Made by a program: the position numbers and the translations under genes. 64,000 nt of DNA from Nitrospira sp. Lineage in GTDB: Bacteria; Nitrospirota; Nitrospiria; Nitrospirales; Nitrospiraceae. Location: contig JAJFBJ010000003.1 of the NCBI GenBank assembly GCA_020697375.1, forward strand, positions 1 through 64,000. Reading direction: 5' to 3'. The notes beneath the pieces were generated by a model. It did not search any database. It was not told the DNA's origin and saw only the letters and a list, made by a program, of their open reading frames with translations. Each line of letters opens with the position of its first letter. The first letter of the stretch is position 1. Positions 1-9,442 of this stretch are shown here, one piece after another.

Positions 1-464
1 CGCCTCATCACTTGCGACACCTTCAGGTCCATCCTGGTCTCAAATCGCAAATCCCGGTTCGTCAGGATCCCGACCAATTTGCCGGCCTTGGTGACTGGAA
101 TCCCGGAAATTCGGTACCTGGCCATCATATCGTGCGCGTCACGGAGCGTCTGATCCGGCGAGATGGTAATGGGGTCGAGTATCATCCCGCTCTCGGATTT
201 TTTCACTTTATCGATTTCAGCCGCCTGATCAGGGGGAGAGAGGACCCTGTGAATGATGCCGATCCCACCCTCTTGCGCCATGGCAATCGCCAATCGCGCT
301 TCTGTAACGGTGTCCATGGCGGCACTGATGATCGGAATATTGAGCTGAATATTCCGGGACAAGCGGGTGCGGGTATCGACCTCACTCGGAAGGACAGCCG
401 ATTTAGCCGGCACAAGAACAACGTCGTCATATGTCAGCCCGACCCGAATCTCCTTCTCCAACAT
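1..464 (-). CDS. guaB: IMP dehydrogenase, N-terminal part (cut by window edge)
   Basis: This is the first 154 residues of inosine-5'-monophosphate dehydrogenase, which oxidises IMP to XMP in GTP synthesis. The N-terminus ([21 protein letters not shown]) and the segment [20 protein letters not shown] are the family start. From about residue 92 the first CBS domain of the regulatory Bateman module begins ([18 protein letters not shown], then [14 protein letters not shown]). The catalytic cysteine loop lies beyond the window. The ATG at 464 is preceded by a good ribosome-binding site (GAGGTGAG). The NHL-repeat gene on the same strand ends 37 bases upstream, so the two may be cotranscribed. Identification is secure. 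Confidence 0.95.
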   Translation of the reverse strand, partial: MLEKEIRVGLTYDDVVLVPAKSAVLPSEVDTRTRLSRNIQLNIPIISAAMDTVTEARLAIAMAQEGGIGIIHRVLSPPDQAAEIDKVKKSESGMILDPITISPDQTLRDAHDMMARYRISGIPVTKAGKLVGILTNRDLRFETRMDLKVSQVMR

Positions 465-501
465 CGCCTCTCACCTCTCGCGAGCCTCTCGCCCGCCGTT
501 G

Positions 502-3471
502 CTATACCTTCGTGGATCTGTCGACTTGCCCCAATTCCGCGACGGCCTCCGCCTCTTCCTGCAGCCGCTCGCTGCCTTCTTCCGCCGGCATGAATTGCTG
601 TACTCGGGTGTTTCCGCTATCGACGGCAAATACGCTGCCTCTGCTGTCCACCGCGATGCCGTAAGGAAAATTGAACTGCCCTTCCCCACCTCCGAATCCA
701 CCCCACTGCGCGATGAAGTTTCCTTCTCGGTCGAACTTTTCGAGGCGGTGATTGCCCGTATCCGTGACATACACATCACCCTGTCCGTCGACCGCAACAC
801 CCCAAGGAGACCGCAATTGTCCGGCCTCTTGCGCAAGCGCGCTGCTGGCATGCCCGGCCTCGGAACTACCGCCCCACTTGGTAATCAGCTGCGGCAAGAC
901 GTTGGTGCTGGTATCGAATTTTTGAATGCGGTGATTCCCCATATCAACGACATAGACCGTGCCGTCGTTTTGATCGACGGCGATTCCACGCGGGAAATAG
1001 AATTGGCCGTCGCCGTTTCCGAAGCTTCCCCAGGACATGATGAATTCACCGCTCATATCGAACTTTTGGACCCGAAAATTCGCGCTGTCGACGACGTACA
1101 TGTAGCCGCGCACCCGATCGATCGCAATGCCCCATGGCGCATTGAATTGGCCTTCGCCGTTCCCCCTGGAGCCGAACTTCATGATGTAGCCGCCCAACTT
1201 GCCGTCGAACTTCTGCACGCGGTGATTATTCGTATCGACGACGTAGACATCACCTTTGGCGTCGCAGGCAATGCCAGTGGGGTTGTGAAAATTCGCGTTG
1301 GCCGCCCCGAAGTTTCCCCATAGAATAATGAAGTTTCCGGTACGGTCGAATTTCTGAATACGATTGTTGCCGTTATCCACGACGAAGATGGATCCCTGTT
1401 GATCGATCGTCAATCCATACACAGGGGCCATGAATTCGCCGCCGTGCAGCAAGGAAGCGCCACGGCCCGGCTTGCCCCATTTGGAAACACACAGATAGCC
1501 GGAGGTGTTGACCAGAATAGTGGCGCTCGCCGGCGTCGAAATATTGTTGCCGACGTCTTTGAACCAGACGATGACCGTCTTCTGCCCGTCGCCGGGAGAC
1601 AGAATGAAGGGAACCGTTGCGCCGAACTTGATCGCGGATGGAACTTCCACCCACCCTGGCGTTCCGGCCATCGGCGTCATTGGATTCTCAGAAATGTAAT
1701 ACGCTGCAACGCCGGTATCGAGATCGGTGGCAGAGATGGTGACTACGATTTCAGGCGAATTCGTCATGAACGCGCCGTGGTTGATCACCGCATAAGGAGT
1801 TTGCGGGGCCGTAATGTCGATCAAAACCGGCGTGGCCGTGACTTCTGCGGACAGCCCACTCTCGATGCCATCCTCATAGACTGCCGTCAAGGCATAGTAA
1901 TAGGCCTGATCATTGGTCAACCCGGTGTGATTGTACGGACTGGAGACTCCTTCGATCTTCGTACCGCCTTCCTGAGTCAGGTTGACCGTCGTGTGGAAAT
2001 AGAGATTGTAAGAAACCGCTCCCGGCACATCCATCCAACTGAGGAACGTCTCCGTGTCTCCGGCCTTGATTGCCGGGTTGCGGGGACTCGGGTAGTTTGT
2101 CGCCACCTGAGCCCGTTCACGTTCTTCCCGCCCTCGATTCAATTCTTCATCCGTCGGCACGTACTTGATCACCCGGTGATTGCCGCTGTCGACCACATAC
2201 ACCGCCCCCTCCTTGTCGACGACAACTCCTGAGGGAAAATTGAGCTGTCCTTCGGTTTTGCCGCGATTCCCCCAGGCACAGAGAAACGTGCCGTTGCCGT
2301 CGAACTTCTGGATACGGTGATTACCCTGATCGACGACGTACACGTTACCGACAGCGTCGCAGGTCACTCCCCACGGTGCTTTGAACTGGCCGGGACCGCT
2401 TCCTTCCCGCCCCCACTTGGTAAGGAAACTACCGCGCTGGTCGAACTTCTGGATGCGGTTGTTGCCTTCGTCGGCCACAAAAATATTCCCGACAAAATCC
2501 ACGGCGACTCCACGCGGAAAGAAAAACGCTCCATCGAAACTTCCATCACGCCCCCATTTCAGCAGCGGCGTACCGTCACCCTTGAACTTTTGAAGACGAG
2601 CATTGTTCGTATCGGTGACATAGATATTGCCTTCCTGGTCGGTCGTCACGCCCCATGGAGCGTCGAACTTATTCATATCAGCCCCGCGCCAGGCAAACCC
2701 GAACTTGCCCCAGGATTTCATTGGATTGCCGTCGGTATCGAGACGCTGCACGCGATTGTTTCCGGTATCAGCTACGTACACCTGTCCGTCGGTATTGGTG
2801 GTCAGCCCGCGCGGATAGTAAAAATTGCCTTCCGCACTGCTGGCTTCCCCGCCCCAGCGCCCGAGGAAGGCACCTTCTTTGTCGAATTTTTGAATCGAAT
2901 GGTTGTCCGTATCGGCAACGTACAAATTGCCGTCCTTGTCCAGTGCGACGCCGGTCGGTGAACTAAACTCTCCCTCTTCCACGCCTTCTTGTCCGATGAT
3001 CTTGGCGATCAGATAGGGTGCCGGAATCGCCATCACTTCCTGCGATTCGGGACTTTCGCCCTTCTGCGTCACCACAGTCACGACATAGTGGTAACAGGTT
3101 CCATTCGCCAAATCGTCGTGGATGAACGGAGATTGCGCACCTTCGATGCATGTTCCTTTTTGCTTAGTCACACCGATGACGGTTTTGAAATCATCAGCGC
3201 TCGCGATGGGACGCGTCAGCTCCGAAAACTTAATCAGCACTCCCTTGGTGGTCATGAAATACAAGTTGTAATACATGGCGTCCGGCACGGCATCCCAGGT
3301 AATCATCACCCGGCCGTTCCCGGCCTTGGCTGCCACACCGGTCGGCGGGGAAGGCAAATCCTCTTCCTCGGCAACCGAATCGCCGGCGCCCCATTCACTC
3401 TGACTTCCGTCCGCCGTGAGCTGATGCCGGTCAAACCGAAACATTTCGTCGAGCAGCCAAGCCTTGATCAT
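502..3471 (-). CDS. Large NHL-repeat / fibronectin-like protein, double beta-propeller
   Basis: This 989-residue protein has twelve NHL repeats in two blocks of six, at roughly residues 155-445 and 665-970. Each repeat has the form GQFxxPxGVAVDxxGNVYVxDxxNHRIQKFD. Six repeats normally close one beta-propeller, so two propellers are expected. A fibronectin-III-like segment (from about residue 40, PPTGVAAKAGNGRVMITWDA) precedes the first block. A second one plus an Ig-like linker (about 465-660) separates the blocks. No signal peptide is visible at the chosen start (MIKAWLLDEMFRFDRHQ), although such proteins are usually exported. The ligand is unknown; NHL propellers typically bind proteins, RNA or glycans. 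It lies directly upstream of guaB. Confidence 0.85.
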   Translation of the reverse strand: MIKAWLLDEMFRFDRHQLTADGSQSEWGAGDSVAEEEDLPSPPTGVAAKAGNGRVMITWDAVPDAMYYNLYFMTTKGVLIKFSELTRPIASADDFKTVIGVTKQKGTCIEGAQSPFIHDDLANGTCYHYVVTVVTQKGESPESQEVMAIPAPYLIAKIIGQEGVEEGEFSSPTGVALDKDGNLYVADTDNHSIQKFDKEGAFLGRWGGEASSAEGNFYYPRGLTTNTDGQVYVADTGNNRVQRLDTDGNPMKSWGKFGFAWRGADMNKFDAPWGVTTDQEGNIYVTDTNNARLQKFKGDGTPLLKWGRDGSFDGAFFFPRGVAVDFVGNIFVADEGNNRIQKFDQRGSFLTKWGREGSGPGQFKAPWGVTCDAVGNVYVVDQGNHRIQKFDGNGTFLCAWGNRGKTEGQLNFPSGVVVDKEGAVYVVDSGNHRVIKYVPTDEELNRGREERERAQVATNYPSPRNPAIKAGDTETFLSWMDVPGAVSYNLYFHTTVNLTQEGGTKIEGVSSPYNHTGLTNDQAYYYALTAVYEDGIESGLSAEVTATPVLIDITAPQTPYAVINHGAFMTNSPEIVVTISATDLDTGVAAYYISENPMTPMAGTPGWVEVPSAIKFGATVPFILSPGDGQKTVIVWFKDVGNNISTPASATILVNTSGYLCVSKWGKPGRGASLLHGGEFMAPVYGLTIDQQGSIFVVDNGNNRIQKFDRTGNFIILWGNFGAANANFHNPTGIACDAKGDVYVVDTNNHRVQKFDGKLGGYIMKFGSRGNGEGQFNAPWGIAIDRVRGYMYVVDSANFRVQKFDMSGEFIMSWGSFGNGDGQFYFPRGIAVDQNDGTVYVVDMGNHRIQKFDTSTNVLPQLITKWGGSSEAGHASSALAQEAGQLRSPWGVAVDGQGDVYVTDTGNHRLEKFDREGNFIAQWGGFGGGEGQFNFPYGIAVDSRGSVFAVDSGNTRVQQFMPAEEGSERLQEEAEAVAELGQVDRSTKV

Positions 3472-3792
3472 GGTGTTCCTCGCGATACGAGATTGGTGAA
3501 GATTGGCGGATGTTTCAACAACTTAGATCGGGCAGTCTAACAAAGCAAAAAGAAGGGAGTCAAGGCATGATCCACCCCGTTCAAGGCAGCCACCATGGCA
3601 GGTTGCGTGAATTCCATATCGGCTGAGGTCGCCCAACATATCGATGGGCGCGCAGGCGTTGACCCGGGACTATGCAGCGTCATCCCTCCAAAGCCGGATG
3701 GATTCATTTCTCGCCAATATCATAGGCTCTGCATTCTTATCGTTGGAAACAACGCTATACGCCGGTTAAGATGAACCAATGGGAGGTGTACC
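3472..3792. other. Intergenic gap, divergent promoters expected
   Basis: These 321 bases separate the divergently transcribed NHL protein and the small secreted protein. I see no open frame with coding character and no RNA gene. The ribosome-binding site of the downstream gene (GGGAGGTG) lies at its right end. Confidence 0.5.
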
Positions 3793-4365
3793 ATGTGGCC
3801 AACCCGCCTTGTCCTTGCAGCCCTTTCCATGAGTTTAGCTCTCGTCCCCCATGTGCAAGCGGTTGAGCCCTCCACCGTGGAGATGTGGGAATGCCCCAGC
3901 CCCGATGGTACGATGCTGTACACGAATAAAGAGCGGCCGGGATGCCAGCCGAAAGCACTTTCCCCGCTTTCCATCTCCCCTTCTCTGCCTGATATATTAT
4001 CCCCTCCGACGACCACAGCGGATTCGACCCACCGACCCAATTCAGGTCCGAAAGACTTCTTGTACGATACACCCATCGGCGCACTGCGAAACTCGACGCA
4101 GATACCTGATTGGGGCCGCAACTGGTACGCCGGTATTTCCGCCGGAGGGTCTGTTCAAGCCGACATCTGCGGCATGTACATGGAATGGATTCAACTGACG
4201 CAAAAAAGCCGCGGAGGAATCTTCTTTGGGACCGATCCATCCTATGGTGGAGATCCAACGGCCCGCAACTGGTACGGTCCGAGTTATTCCTATTACGACA
4301 ACGCTCGATACATGACACTCTCCCGGATATTCGGGGCAGGATTCATTCCTATCGGTTGTCATTAA
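3793..4365 (+). CDS. Small secreted protein with DUF4124-like N-terminal motif
   Basis: This 190-residue protein starts with a clear signal peptide (MWPTRLVLAALSMSLALVPHVQA, cleavage after VQA). A short cysteine-containing segment follows (MWECPSPDGTMLYTNKERPGC) that resembles the DUF4124 pattern of periplasmic proteins. The rest is rich in G, S, Y and W (for example NWYGPSYSYYDN) with no motif I recognise. The start is supported by GGAGGTG five bases upstream of the ATG. It stands alone between a divergent NHL gene and convergent scpB. The function is unknown. Confidence 0.7.
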   Translation: MWPTRLVLAALSMSLALVPHVQAVEPSTVEMWECPSPDGTMLYTNKERPGCQPKALSPLSISPSLPDILSPPTTTADSTHRPNSGPKDFLYDTPIGALRNSTQIPDWGRNWYAGISAGGSVQADICGMYMEWIQLTQKSRGGIFFGTDPSYGGDPTARNWYGPSYSYYDNARYMTLSRIFGAGFIPIGCH

Positions 4366-4535
4366 GCCGTGCCTGGCTCATGCCGGCGGCGTTAGGAGGG
4401 AATGGCACTGAAACCGTCTGGGAAGAAGCCTGTTCTCAGGCGCCTGCCCGGAACCGCTACGTACTGGTTGGGTAAAGTGACGGCAGAGTCCCCGCTGGAA
4501 ATTCCTCGGGAAATTCACTGCATCGCGGGCAATGA

Positions 4536-5453
4536 TCAGGTTTCGTCCAGGACTTCAGCAACTATGAATTCACTTTCGGCATCACCCATGACCATATCGC
4601 CTTCTCGTACCTCGGGTGCTGCGCCATTCGTATCCATGAAGGCGGAGTCCTCGGCCGTTTCGTCAGCAACGCCTTCAACGGGCGCCTCGATCGGACCGGA
4701 TGAAGAATCGCCGCCGACTTCCACCGACTCATCGATCGGCAACATCGCCTGTTCTGACTCCCCCAATTCCTTGAACTCACGGAGCGGCGGCAGTTGAGAC
4801 AGGTCGCGAAGTCCAAAATGTTCCAGAAAGAATTTCGTCGTGCCATACATGATCGGACGCCCCGGTTCTTCCTTGCGGCCTACGATGCGCACAAGTTTCC
4901 TTTCCAGTAACGTCCGGATAACGCCGGACGTTTCGACTCCTCGAATTTGCTCGACCTCCGCCCGAACGATCGGTTGCTTGTACGCGATAATGGCCAATGA
5001 TTCCAGGGCGGAGCGCGAGAGTTTCGACGGAGCTTTTACTTTTTCCAGCCGCTTGAGCCAAGGCGCGAATTCAGCCTTGGTCACGATCCGGTAGCCGCCG
5101 GCCACTTCGGCCAACTGGAGCCCACGGCCCTCTTGCTCATAGTCATGCCTGAGGCTGGCCAGTGCCTGCTCGACCTCATGCTTCGTAACGGCGCCGAGCA
5201 GGGCAAGGAAACGCGTGACCGGAATGGGATCGGCCGTCACAAAGAGCAATGCTTCGAGGATTCCCTTTAAAGCCCGCACATCCGAAAGGCCCTGATCGGA
5301 GGAGGGAGCCGTCTTTTCGGCGCAAAGACATTCTTCGGCCCCGCCCTGCGTTTCCAAACCAGCAGGTTGATCGGAGGGTTCTTCTGAAGGTTCACGTACC
5401 TCGGCAGATTCTTCGGCGTCCTGTTCCATGCTGAGACTCATAGGCTCTTCCAT
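4536..5453 (-). CDS. scpB: Segregation and condensation protein B
   Basis: ScpB is the winged-helix partner of ScpA and SMC in chromosome condensation and segregation. The conserved core spans about residues 58-225 (LKGILEALLFVTADPIPVTRF, ALESLAIIAYKQPIVRAEVEQIRG, GRPIMYGTTKFFLEHFGL). The 305-residue protein is longer than the usual roughly 190-200 residues, because it carries an acidic N-terminal extension of about 55 residues and an acidic C-terminal tail of about 75 residues. Its start overlaps the end of scpA by 16 bases, which indicates translational coupling. A shorter start at Met6 or Met9 is possible. Confidence 0.93.
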   Translation of the reverse strand: MEEPMSLSMEQDAEESAEVREPSEEPSDQPAGLETQGGAEECLCAEKTAPSSDQGLSDVRALKGILEALLFVTADPIPVTRFLALLGAVTKHEVEQALASLRHDYEQEGRGLQLAEVAGGYRIVTKAEFAPWLKRLEKVKAPSKLSRSALESLAIIAYKQPIVRAEVEQIRGVETSGVIRTLLERKLVRIVGRKEEPGRPIMYGTTKFFLEHFGLRDLSQLPPLREFKELGESEQAMLPIDESVEVGGDSSSGPIEAPVEGVADETAEDSAFMDTNGAAPEVREGDMVMGDAESEFIVAEVLDET

Positions 5454-6217
5454 TCAGACTCCTCCACAAGATCCCCTTCCGCTACGGCTGAAAAGGCACG
5501 CGAGACAAGAATCGTCCCAAAGGTTTCGCTTTGAAATACCCGCACGACCCTGATTCGGATCAGCTCGAGCAAAGCCAAGAACGTGACGATCACGATAAGC
5601 CGATGGCTGGACACCTCGAATAACGCCGTGAAAGCCATGGACTCCTGATCTTCCAGGGCTTCGATGATGGCGCTCATACGAGTGCGCACGGTCAAGTTGT
5701 CTGGAATGATTTCGACCAGACGCTTTCCAGGATGGCGCGACAGGACCCCCTGCAGCGCATCGACCAAATCGAACAACGATACATCGTCGAGGAGACTCTC
5801 GTCCTTCGAGAGCTCCATGGACGGACCAGGCTCGCGCGAAAAGACGTCCCGCCACAGGCGTTCTTTGTAATCCAGTTGCGATGCCGCTTCTTTGAACTGC
5901 TTGTATTCGAGTAGACGCCGAACGAGTTCTTCACGCGGATCGGGACCGTCCTCCTCATCTACCGCCGCTTCTTCGACCGGCAACAGCATGCGCGACTTGA
6001 TGTGCAGCAGCGTCGCCGCCATCACGAGGAATTCACCGGCCACGGCGAGGTTCAACTCCTTCATCACCGACAGATAGTCCAAATACTGCCTGGCGATCAA
6101 CGCAATGGGAATATCGTAAATATTGATCTCGTTTTTCTTGATGAGATGCAGGAGGAGATCGAGAGGCCCTTCAAAGTTCTCGATTTTGACTTGATAGGAT
6201 AGTTCGGTTTGGTCCAT
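5438..6217 (-). CDS. scpA: Segregation and condensation protein A
   Basis: ScpA is the kleisin that bridges the SMC heads. The N-terminal signature is present (YQVKIENFEGPLDLLLHLI), then NEINIYDIPIALIARQYLDYL and the C-terminal winged helix ending IRVVRVFQSETFGTILVSR. At 259 residues it has family length. It is the first gene of a two-gene unit with scpB. The ribosome-binding site is weak (GATAACCGG), so the start rests mainly on the family N-terminus. Confidence 0.95.
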   Translation of the reverse strand: MDQTELSYQVKIENFEGPLDLLLHLIKKNEINIYDIPIALIARQYLDYLSVMKELNLAVAGEFLVMAATLLHIKSRMLLPVEEAAVDEEDGPDPREELVRRLLEYKQFKEAASQLDYKERLWRDVFSREPGPSMELSKDESLLDDVSLFDLVDALQGVLSRHPGKRLVEIIPDNLTVRTRMSAIIEALEDQESMAFTALFEVSSHRLIVIVTFLALLELIRIRVVRVFQSETFGTILVSRAFSAVAEGDLVEESEWKSL

Positions 6218-6316
6218 CCGGTTATCAGGCGCTCCGTTGGGTGAATTTCGGTTTTTATACCAAGTTATGGGGGTTCGGGCAAGGCCAAAACTATATATTG
6301 TGTTTCAGGAAAGGAA

Positions 6317-7444
6317 TCATTTGACCTTGAGGATATAGAACAAGGCCGCGAGCGCCATCACCAATAAGGCGACCGTTACCGTTTGCGGAAAGGGGGCCTT
6401 CTCCGTTCGACCCGGCATCGTCGCGGTGACGCGCGTGGTTCGGGTCAGGAGGGGCGCACGAGCGAACGCCGCCTTCGCGAGATCGTCGCTGCCTATGAAG
6501 GATGCATCGGAAAAATCGGCCTGTGACCCGAATCGTGCCGATGCAAAGGTGACGGGTCGATCGAACAGCGCAAAAAGAAAGAATGCATCCCCGTCGAACT
6601 GCGCTTCGGAGAAATCGCACTTCGCGCGACAATGTGCCCCGGAAAATCCGGTTCCCGTCCGAAACGACGCGCGCGAAAAATTCGCATTCTGAGCAAAGGT
6701 CACTTCCAGAAATTCCGTCAAGCCGTGAAACGAAGCGCCTCTAAAAATGGCCGGGCCGCCAAAATCGGATCGGTGGAAACGAGCGTGTGGACCGAACTTG
6801 GTTTCCGAAAACATCGCGCCCTGCGTGAAGCGATCCTGGACGAAATAACTCTCTTGCTCGAACTTCGCATTCGACCCATCGACCAGCCCGAGAAACAACG
6901 TGCGCGACAAATCGACCATGCCCGAAAAGCGGGTGTGCGCCAACACCACCGGTCCGGTGATCAATAGAAAGCCTCGCTTGAGCCGATTGATAATCCGCCC
7001 CTTCACACGCGCATTCTTGATAATGAACGGACCGCGGATGACATGGACATCTTTTTCGTTGAGGCTGTCCAGAGCCAGCCGATCTTCGGGGGACAGATCA
7101 CGGACCGCCTCCGCCTTCTGTGACGGCAGTTCGTCGAGCAGCAGGTCGCCCTGGATGACGACGCCCACCAGATCCACTCCCTTTCCTGCTGCGAGCGCCC
7201 GCAGCAGGTCCTGGGCCGGAACGGCATGGGCCTCACGTTCCGCCTCCGTACAGGACCTGCTCAAATGCAGAGTGAATGCCTGGGTTGCCGCCGTTCGACC
7301 TGTCTCAGTCGTACATTCCGCGTGAAGCATCCCAGGTATCAGTATAGTTCCCCACAGAACTCCCCATGCCACCAAGAGGACGATCGGATAGGCAGAAGGG
7401 GATCGCCGCGGCGATTCCATGGATACTGTTTGTTTAGACGGCAT
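6317..7444 (-). CDS. Membrane-anchored pentapeptide-repeat protein
   Basis: From the chosen ATG this is a 375-residue protein. It has an N-terminal hydrophobic signal or anchor (YPIVLLVAWGVLWGTILIPGM), a middle region of phenylalanine-centred pentapeptide repeats (FSGMVD, FHRSDFGGPAIFRGASF, ANFSRASF, CDFSEAQF, FGSQADFSDASF) and a C-terminal membrane helix (VTVALLVMALAALFYILKVK). Pentapeptide repeats fold into a right-handed beta-helix. Its role here is unknown. The open frame continues upstream to 7768, but that extension is low-complexity and lies ahead of the signal sequence, so I placed the start at 7444. 7420 is an alternative, and neither has a strong ribosome-binding site. Confidence 0.7.
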   Translation of the reverse strand: MPSKQTVSMESPRRSPSAYPIVLLVAWGVLWGTILIPGMLHAECTTETGRTAATQAFTLHLSRSCTEAEREAHAVPAQDLLRALAAGKGVDLVGVVIQGDLLLDELPSQKAEAVRDLSPEDRLALDSLNEKDVHVIRGPFIIKNARVKGRIINRLKRGFLLITGPVVLAHTRFSGMVDLSRTLFLGLVDGSNAKFEQESYFVQDRFTQGAMFSETKFGPHARFHRSDFGGPAIFRGASFHGLTEFLEVTFAQNANFSRASFRTGTGFSGAHCRAKCDFSEAQFDGDAFFLFALFDRPVTFASARFGSQADFSDASFIGSDDLAKAAFARAPLLTRTTRVTATMPGRTEKAPFPQTVTVALLVMALAALFYILKVK

Positions 7445-7849
7445 GGCCGGCGAGGCAAGATGAAGAATCGAGGAGTACTGTCGATGATCCTTGCTTGTTA
7501 CTGTACACTGGGCCATAAGCGGCATATCGATCATGCGGGAACCGTCAGCGCCATCGACATCGCCAATGCCCCGACCGGAGCCGACGATCCGAGCGCCGGT
7601 GCCGTCATGACGGGCACAATAGAAAAGGAAGAGAACATTGGCCCGGTCGGCGCCACTCCAGACAAGATTCGCGCAGCGGCAAGAAAAGACTATCGCACTG
7701 TCTTGATGTCTGTGGACCAACCCTTTAAGCCAAGCTGGACTATCGGCCGGCTCGCGTGGAAATCTCAACGTCGAAATTAAACAAGTCGGTGCAATCGAGG
7801 AGGCCCAACCGGCGCGGTGAGGACACTCAGGTATGTACGGGCTGCCTTG

Positions 7850-8302
7850 TCAGGAAGACGAATCCAGACCATCAACAATCGCACGATACTCCTCATCCGA
7901 CAGACGATGCATTCCGAGATTGAGCCGCCGAGTCAGCTCCGCTTGCTCCGCTATACCCAATACTCGCTGAAGCAGCGCCTGACAGTCCGGAGCATTCGTC
8001 TGCCAGCGTCGCAGCGGCGTCGCGCGTACAAACCCATAGCGCGCTTCCGTCCGCAATTCGTCCTTCAAGAATTCATCCAAGACCTGGAACGGCTGGACCG
8101 GCGAAACTATCGTGAACTCTGCACAGATGCCCTCTTTCAGGACATACACTAACCCGCGTGATTCCGGCGTTAGAAACTTCTCCAAATTGTCACGAATCAG
8201 CGGGGTGCAGGCTCCCCAAATCCCGGCGTTCAGCTGCAATTCAGCGCTGTCCTGAGAACTCCGCTCGCGCAAGGCGCCTGCAATAAAAAGGAAATGACTC
8301 AT
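7850..8302 (-). CDS. Hypothetical protein, about 150 residues
   Basis: I do not recognise this protein. From the ATG at 8302 it begins MSHFLFIAGALRERSSQDSA and contains a mixed alpha/beta sequence (IWGACTPLIRDNLEKFL, GLVYVLKEGICAEFTIVSP). It ends in a helical segment (LSDEEYRAIVDGL). The frame continues upstream to 8407, but that part has no coding look. It has no signal peptide after trimming and no strong ribosome-binding site. It sits between the pentapeptide-repeat gene and the histone-like gene on the same strand, with gaps too large to suggest an operon. Confidence 0.55.
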   Translation of the reverse strand: MSHFLFIAGALRERSSQDSAELQLNAGIWGACTPLIRDNLEKFLTPESRGLVYVLKEGICAEFTIVSPVQPFQVLDEFLKDELRTEARYGFVRATPLRRWQTNAPDCQALLQRVLGIAEQAELTRRLNLGMHRLSDEEYRAIVDGLDSSS

Positions 8303-8494
8303 GGAAATAAAAAGTAACCCAGCAAGCCGGCATAAGGCGCTGTGACCCTGTCGCCACAGAGATGTGGCAAATGGCCATTCCGATGCGTCGGTCCGTGGAA
8401 ACAGCAATGGACCGGGGCATCAAGCATGTCCGTACAGCATTCACAGCATGGAGAATCAGGACATGGGCAGGCAACAACCCGGCATCAATGGAGG

Positions 8495-9109
8495 CTAGTT
8501 ATTGCGATACTCGTCCGTGTCGTCGAGAAGATCTTCGGATTTTTCCAAATAGTCGACGTCGTCGTTTGCGCCGTCAAGTCCGAGTTCTTCTTCTATTTCC
8601 TCTTCCTCGATTTCTTCCGACGCCTCATCGAGATCTTCCGACAAATCTTCCTCATCGTCCACATCCAACGGCTGTGGTTCAACTTCCATCCTCAACGGCT
8701 TGACCACTTCGGGCGCCACGAATTTTTCGGGCTTAGGCTCGGGGATGGCGTCAGTTTCGACCGGCCGCTTGACTTTGGCAACCGCCGGCTTTCGCGCAGT
8801 CTTTGCCTTCGCCATGGGCTTGGCTTTAGGCGCCGGTTTAGACTTCACGGCCGGCTTCATGACTTTCGTCGCCCGCTTCGCGGCAGAGGGACGCGCGGGT
8901 TTCGCTGCAGCCTGTCTCGTGGCGGGTTTCTTCGCGGGCTTCTTGGTAGTCTTTTTAGCGGCAACTTTCCGTTGCGGCGTTTTCTTGGTTTTTTTAACCG
9001 CCGCGGATTTAGGGGGCTTCACGACCCTTTTCGCCTTCTTCACGGCTACTTTTTTCGGCCGCGTTGTTTTCGCGGTGACGCTTTTCTTCTTCACAGGTTT
9101 CTTCGCCAT
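8495..9109 (-). CDS. Histone-H1-like Lys/Ala-rich protein with acidic C-terminal tail
   Basis: The first 120 residues or so of this 204-residue protein are almost entirely lysine, alanine, proline, valine and threonine in KKPAKKPA-type runs, as in histone H1 and bacterial H1-like proteins. The last 70 residues or so are strongly acidic (DDEEDLSEDLDEASEEIEEE). The basic half should bind DNA or RNA; the acidic tail could act in cis as a brake or recruit basic partners. The start is well supported by GAGAGGAGG upstream of the ATG. No cysteines or enzymatic motifs are seen. Assignment rests on composition only, so no gene name is given. Confidence 0.75.
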   Translation of the reverse strand: MAKKPVKKKSVTAKTTRPKKVAVKKAKRVVKPPKSAAVKKTKKTPQRKVAAKKTTKKPAKKPATRQAAAKPARPSAAKRATKVMKPAVKSKPAPKAKPMAKAKTARKPAVAKVKRPVETDAIPEPKPEKFVAPEVVKPLRMEVEPQPLDVDDEEDLSEDLDEASEEIEEEEIEEELGLDGANDDVDYLEKSEDLLDDTDEYRNN

Positions 9110-9442
9110 TCCACGTCCTCCTCTCAGGTCTTAACATGGCACGTCGGTGGTAAAGCGGCCTCCATCTAGCATGAACCAGCGCCATCTTGCAACCATTCCA
9201 CCCCTGCGCGGGACTGTCAAGCCGAGGCGGCACAGGACACATCAGCGGTCGCGTCGCTCCTGGCGGTCCTTCACCATATCTTAGGCCTATCGAGGCATTC
9301 CTGAACCACCCGGACAGACTATTTTTCAGTCGGGCGCCCCTTCTCCACGATCTGCGCCGTCCCCAGTCATTTCGAGGAGCCCTTCCACATCGAACCGGCG
9401 TCTATGTATAATAGAGACTGTAATAATGGTTGGATCGACCCT
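9110..9442. other. Intergenic gap
   Basis: These 333 bases between the divergent histone-like gene and the cupredoxin gene contain no convincing reading frame. I see no repeat or RNA gene. Confidence 0.5.

Noticed and set aside
367..3540. Several long plus-strand frames opposite the NHL protein
   Set aside because: They repeat with the period of the NHL repeats and only reflect the complementary strand of the repeated codons.
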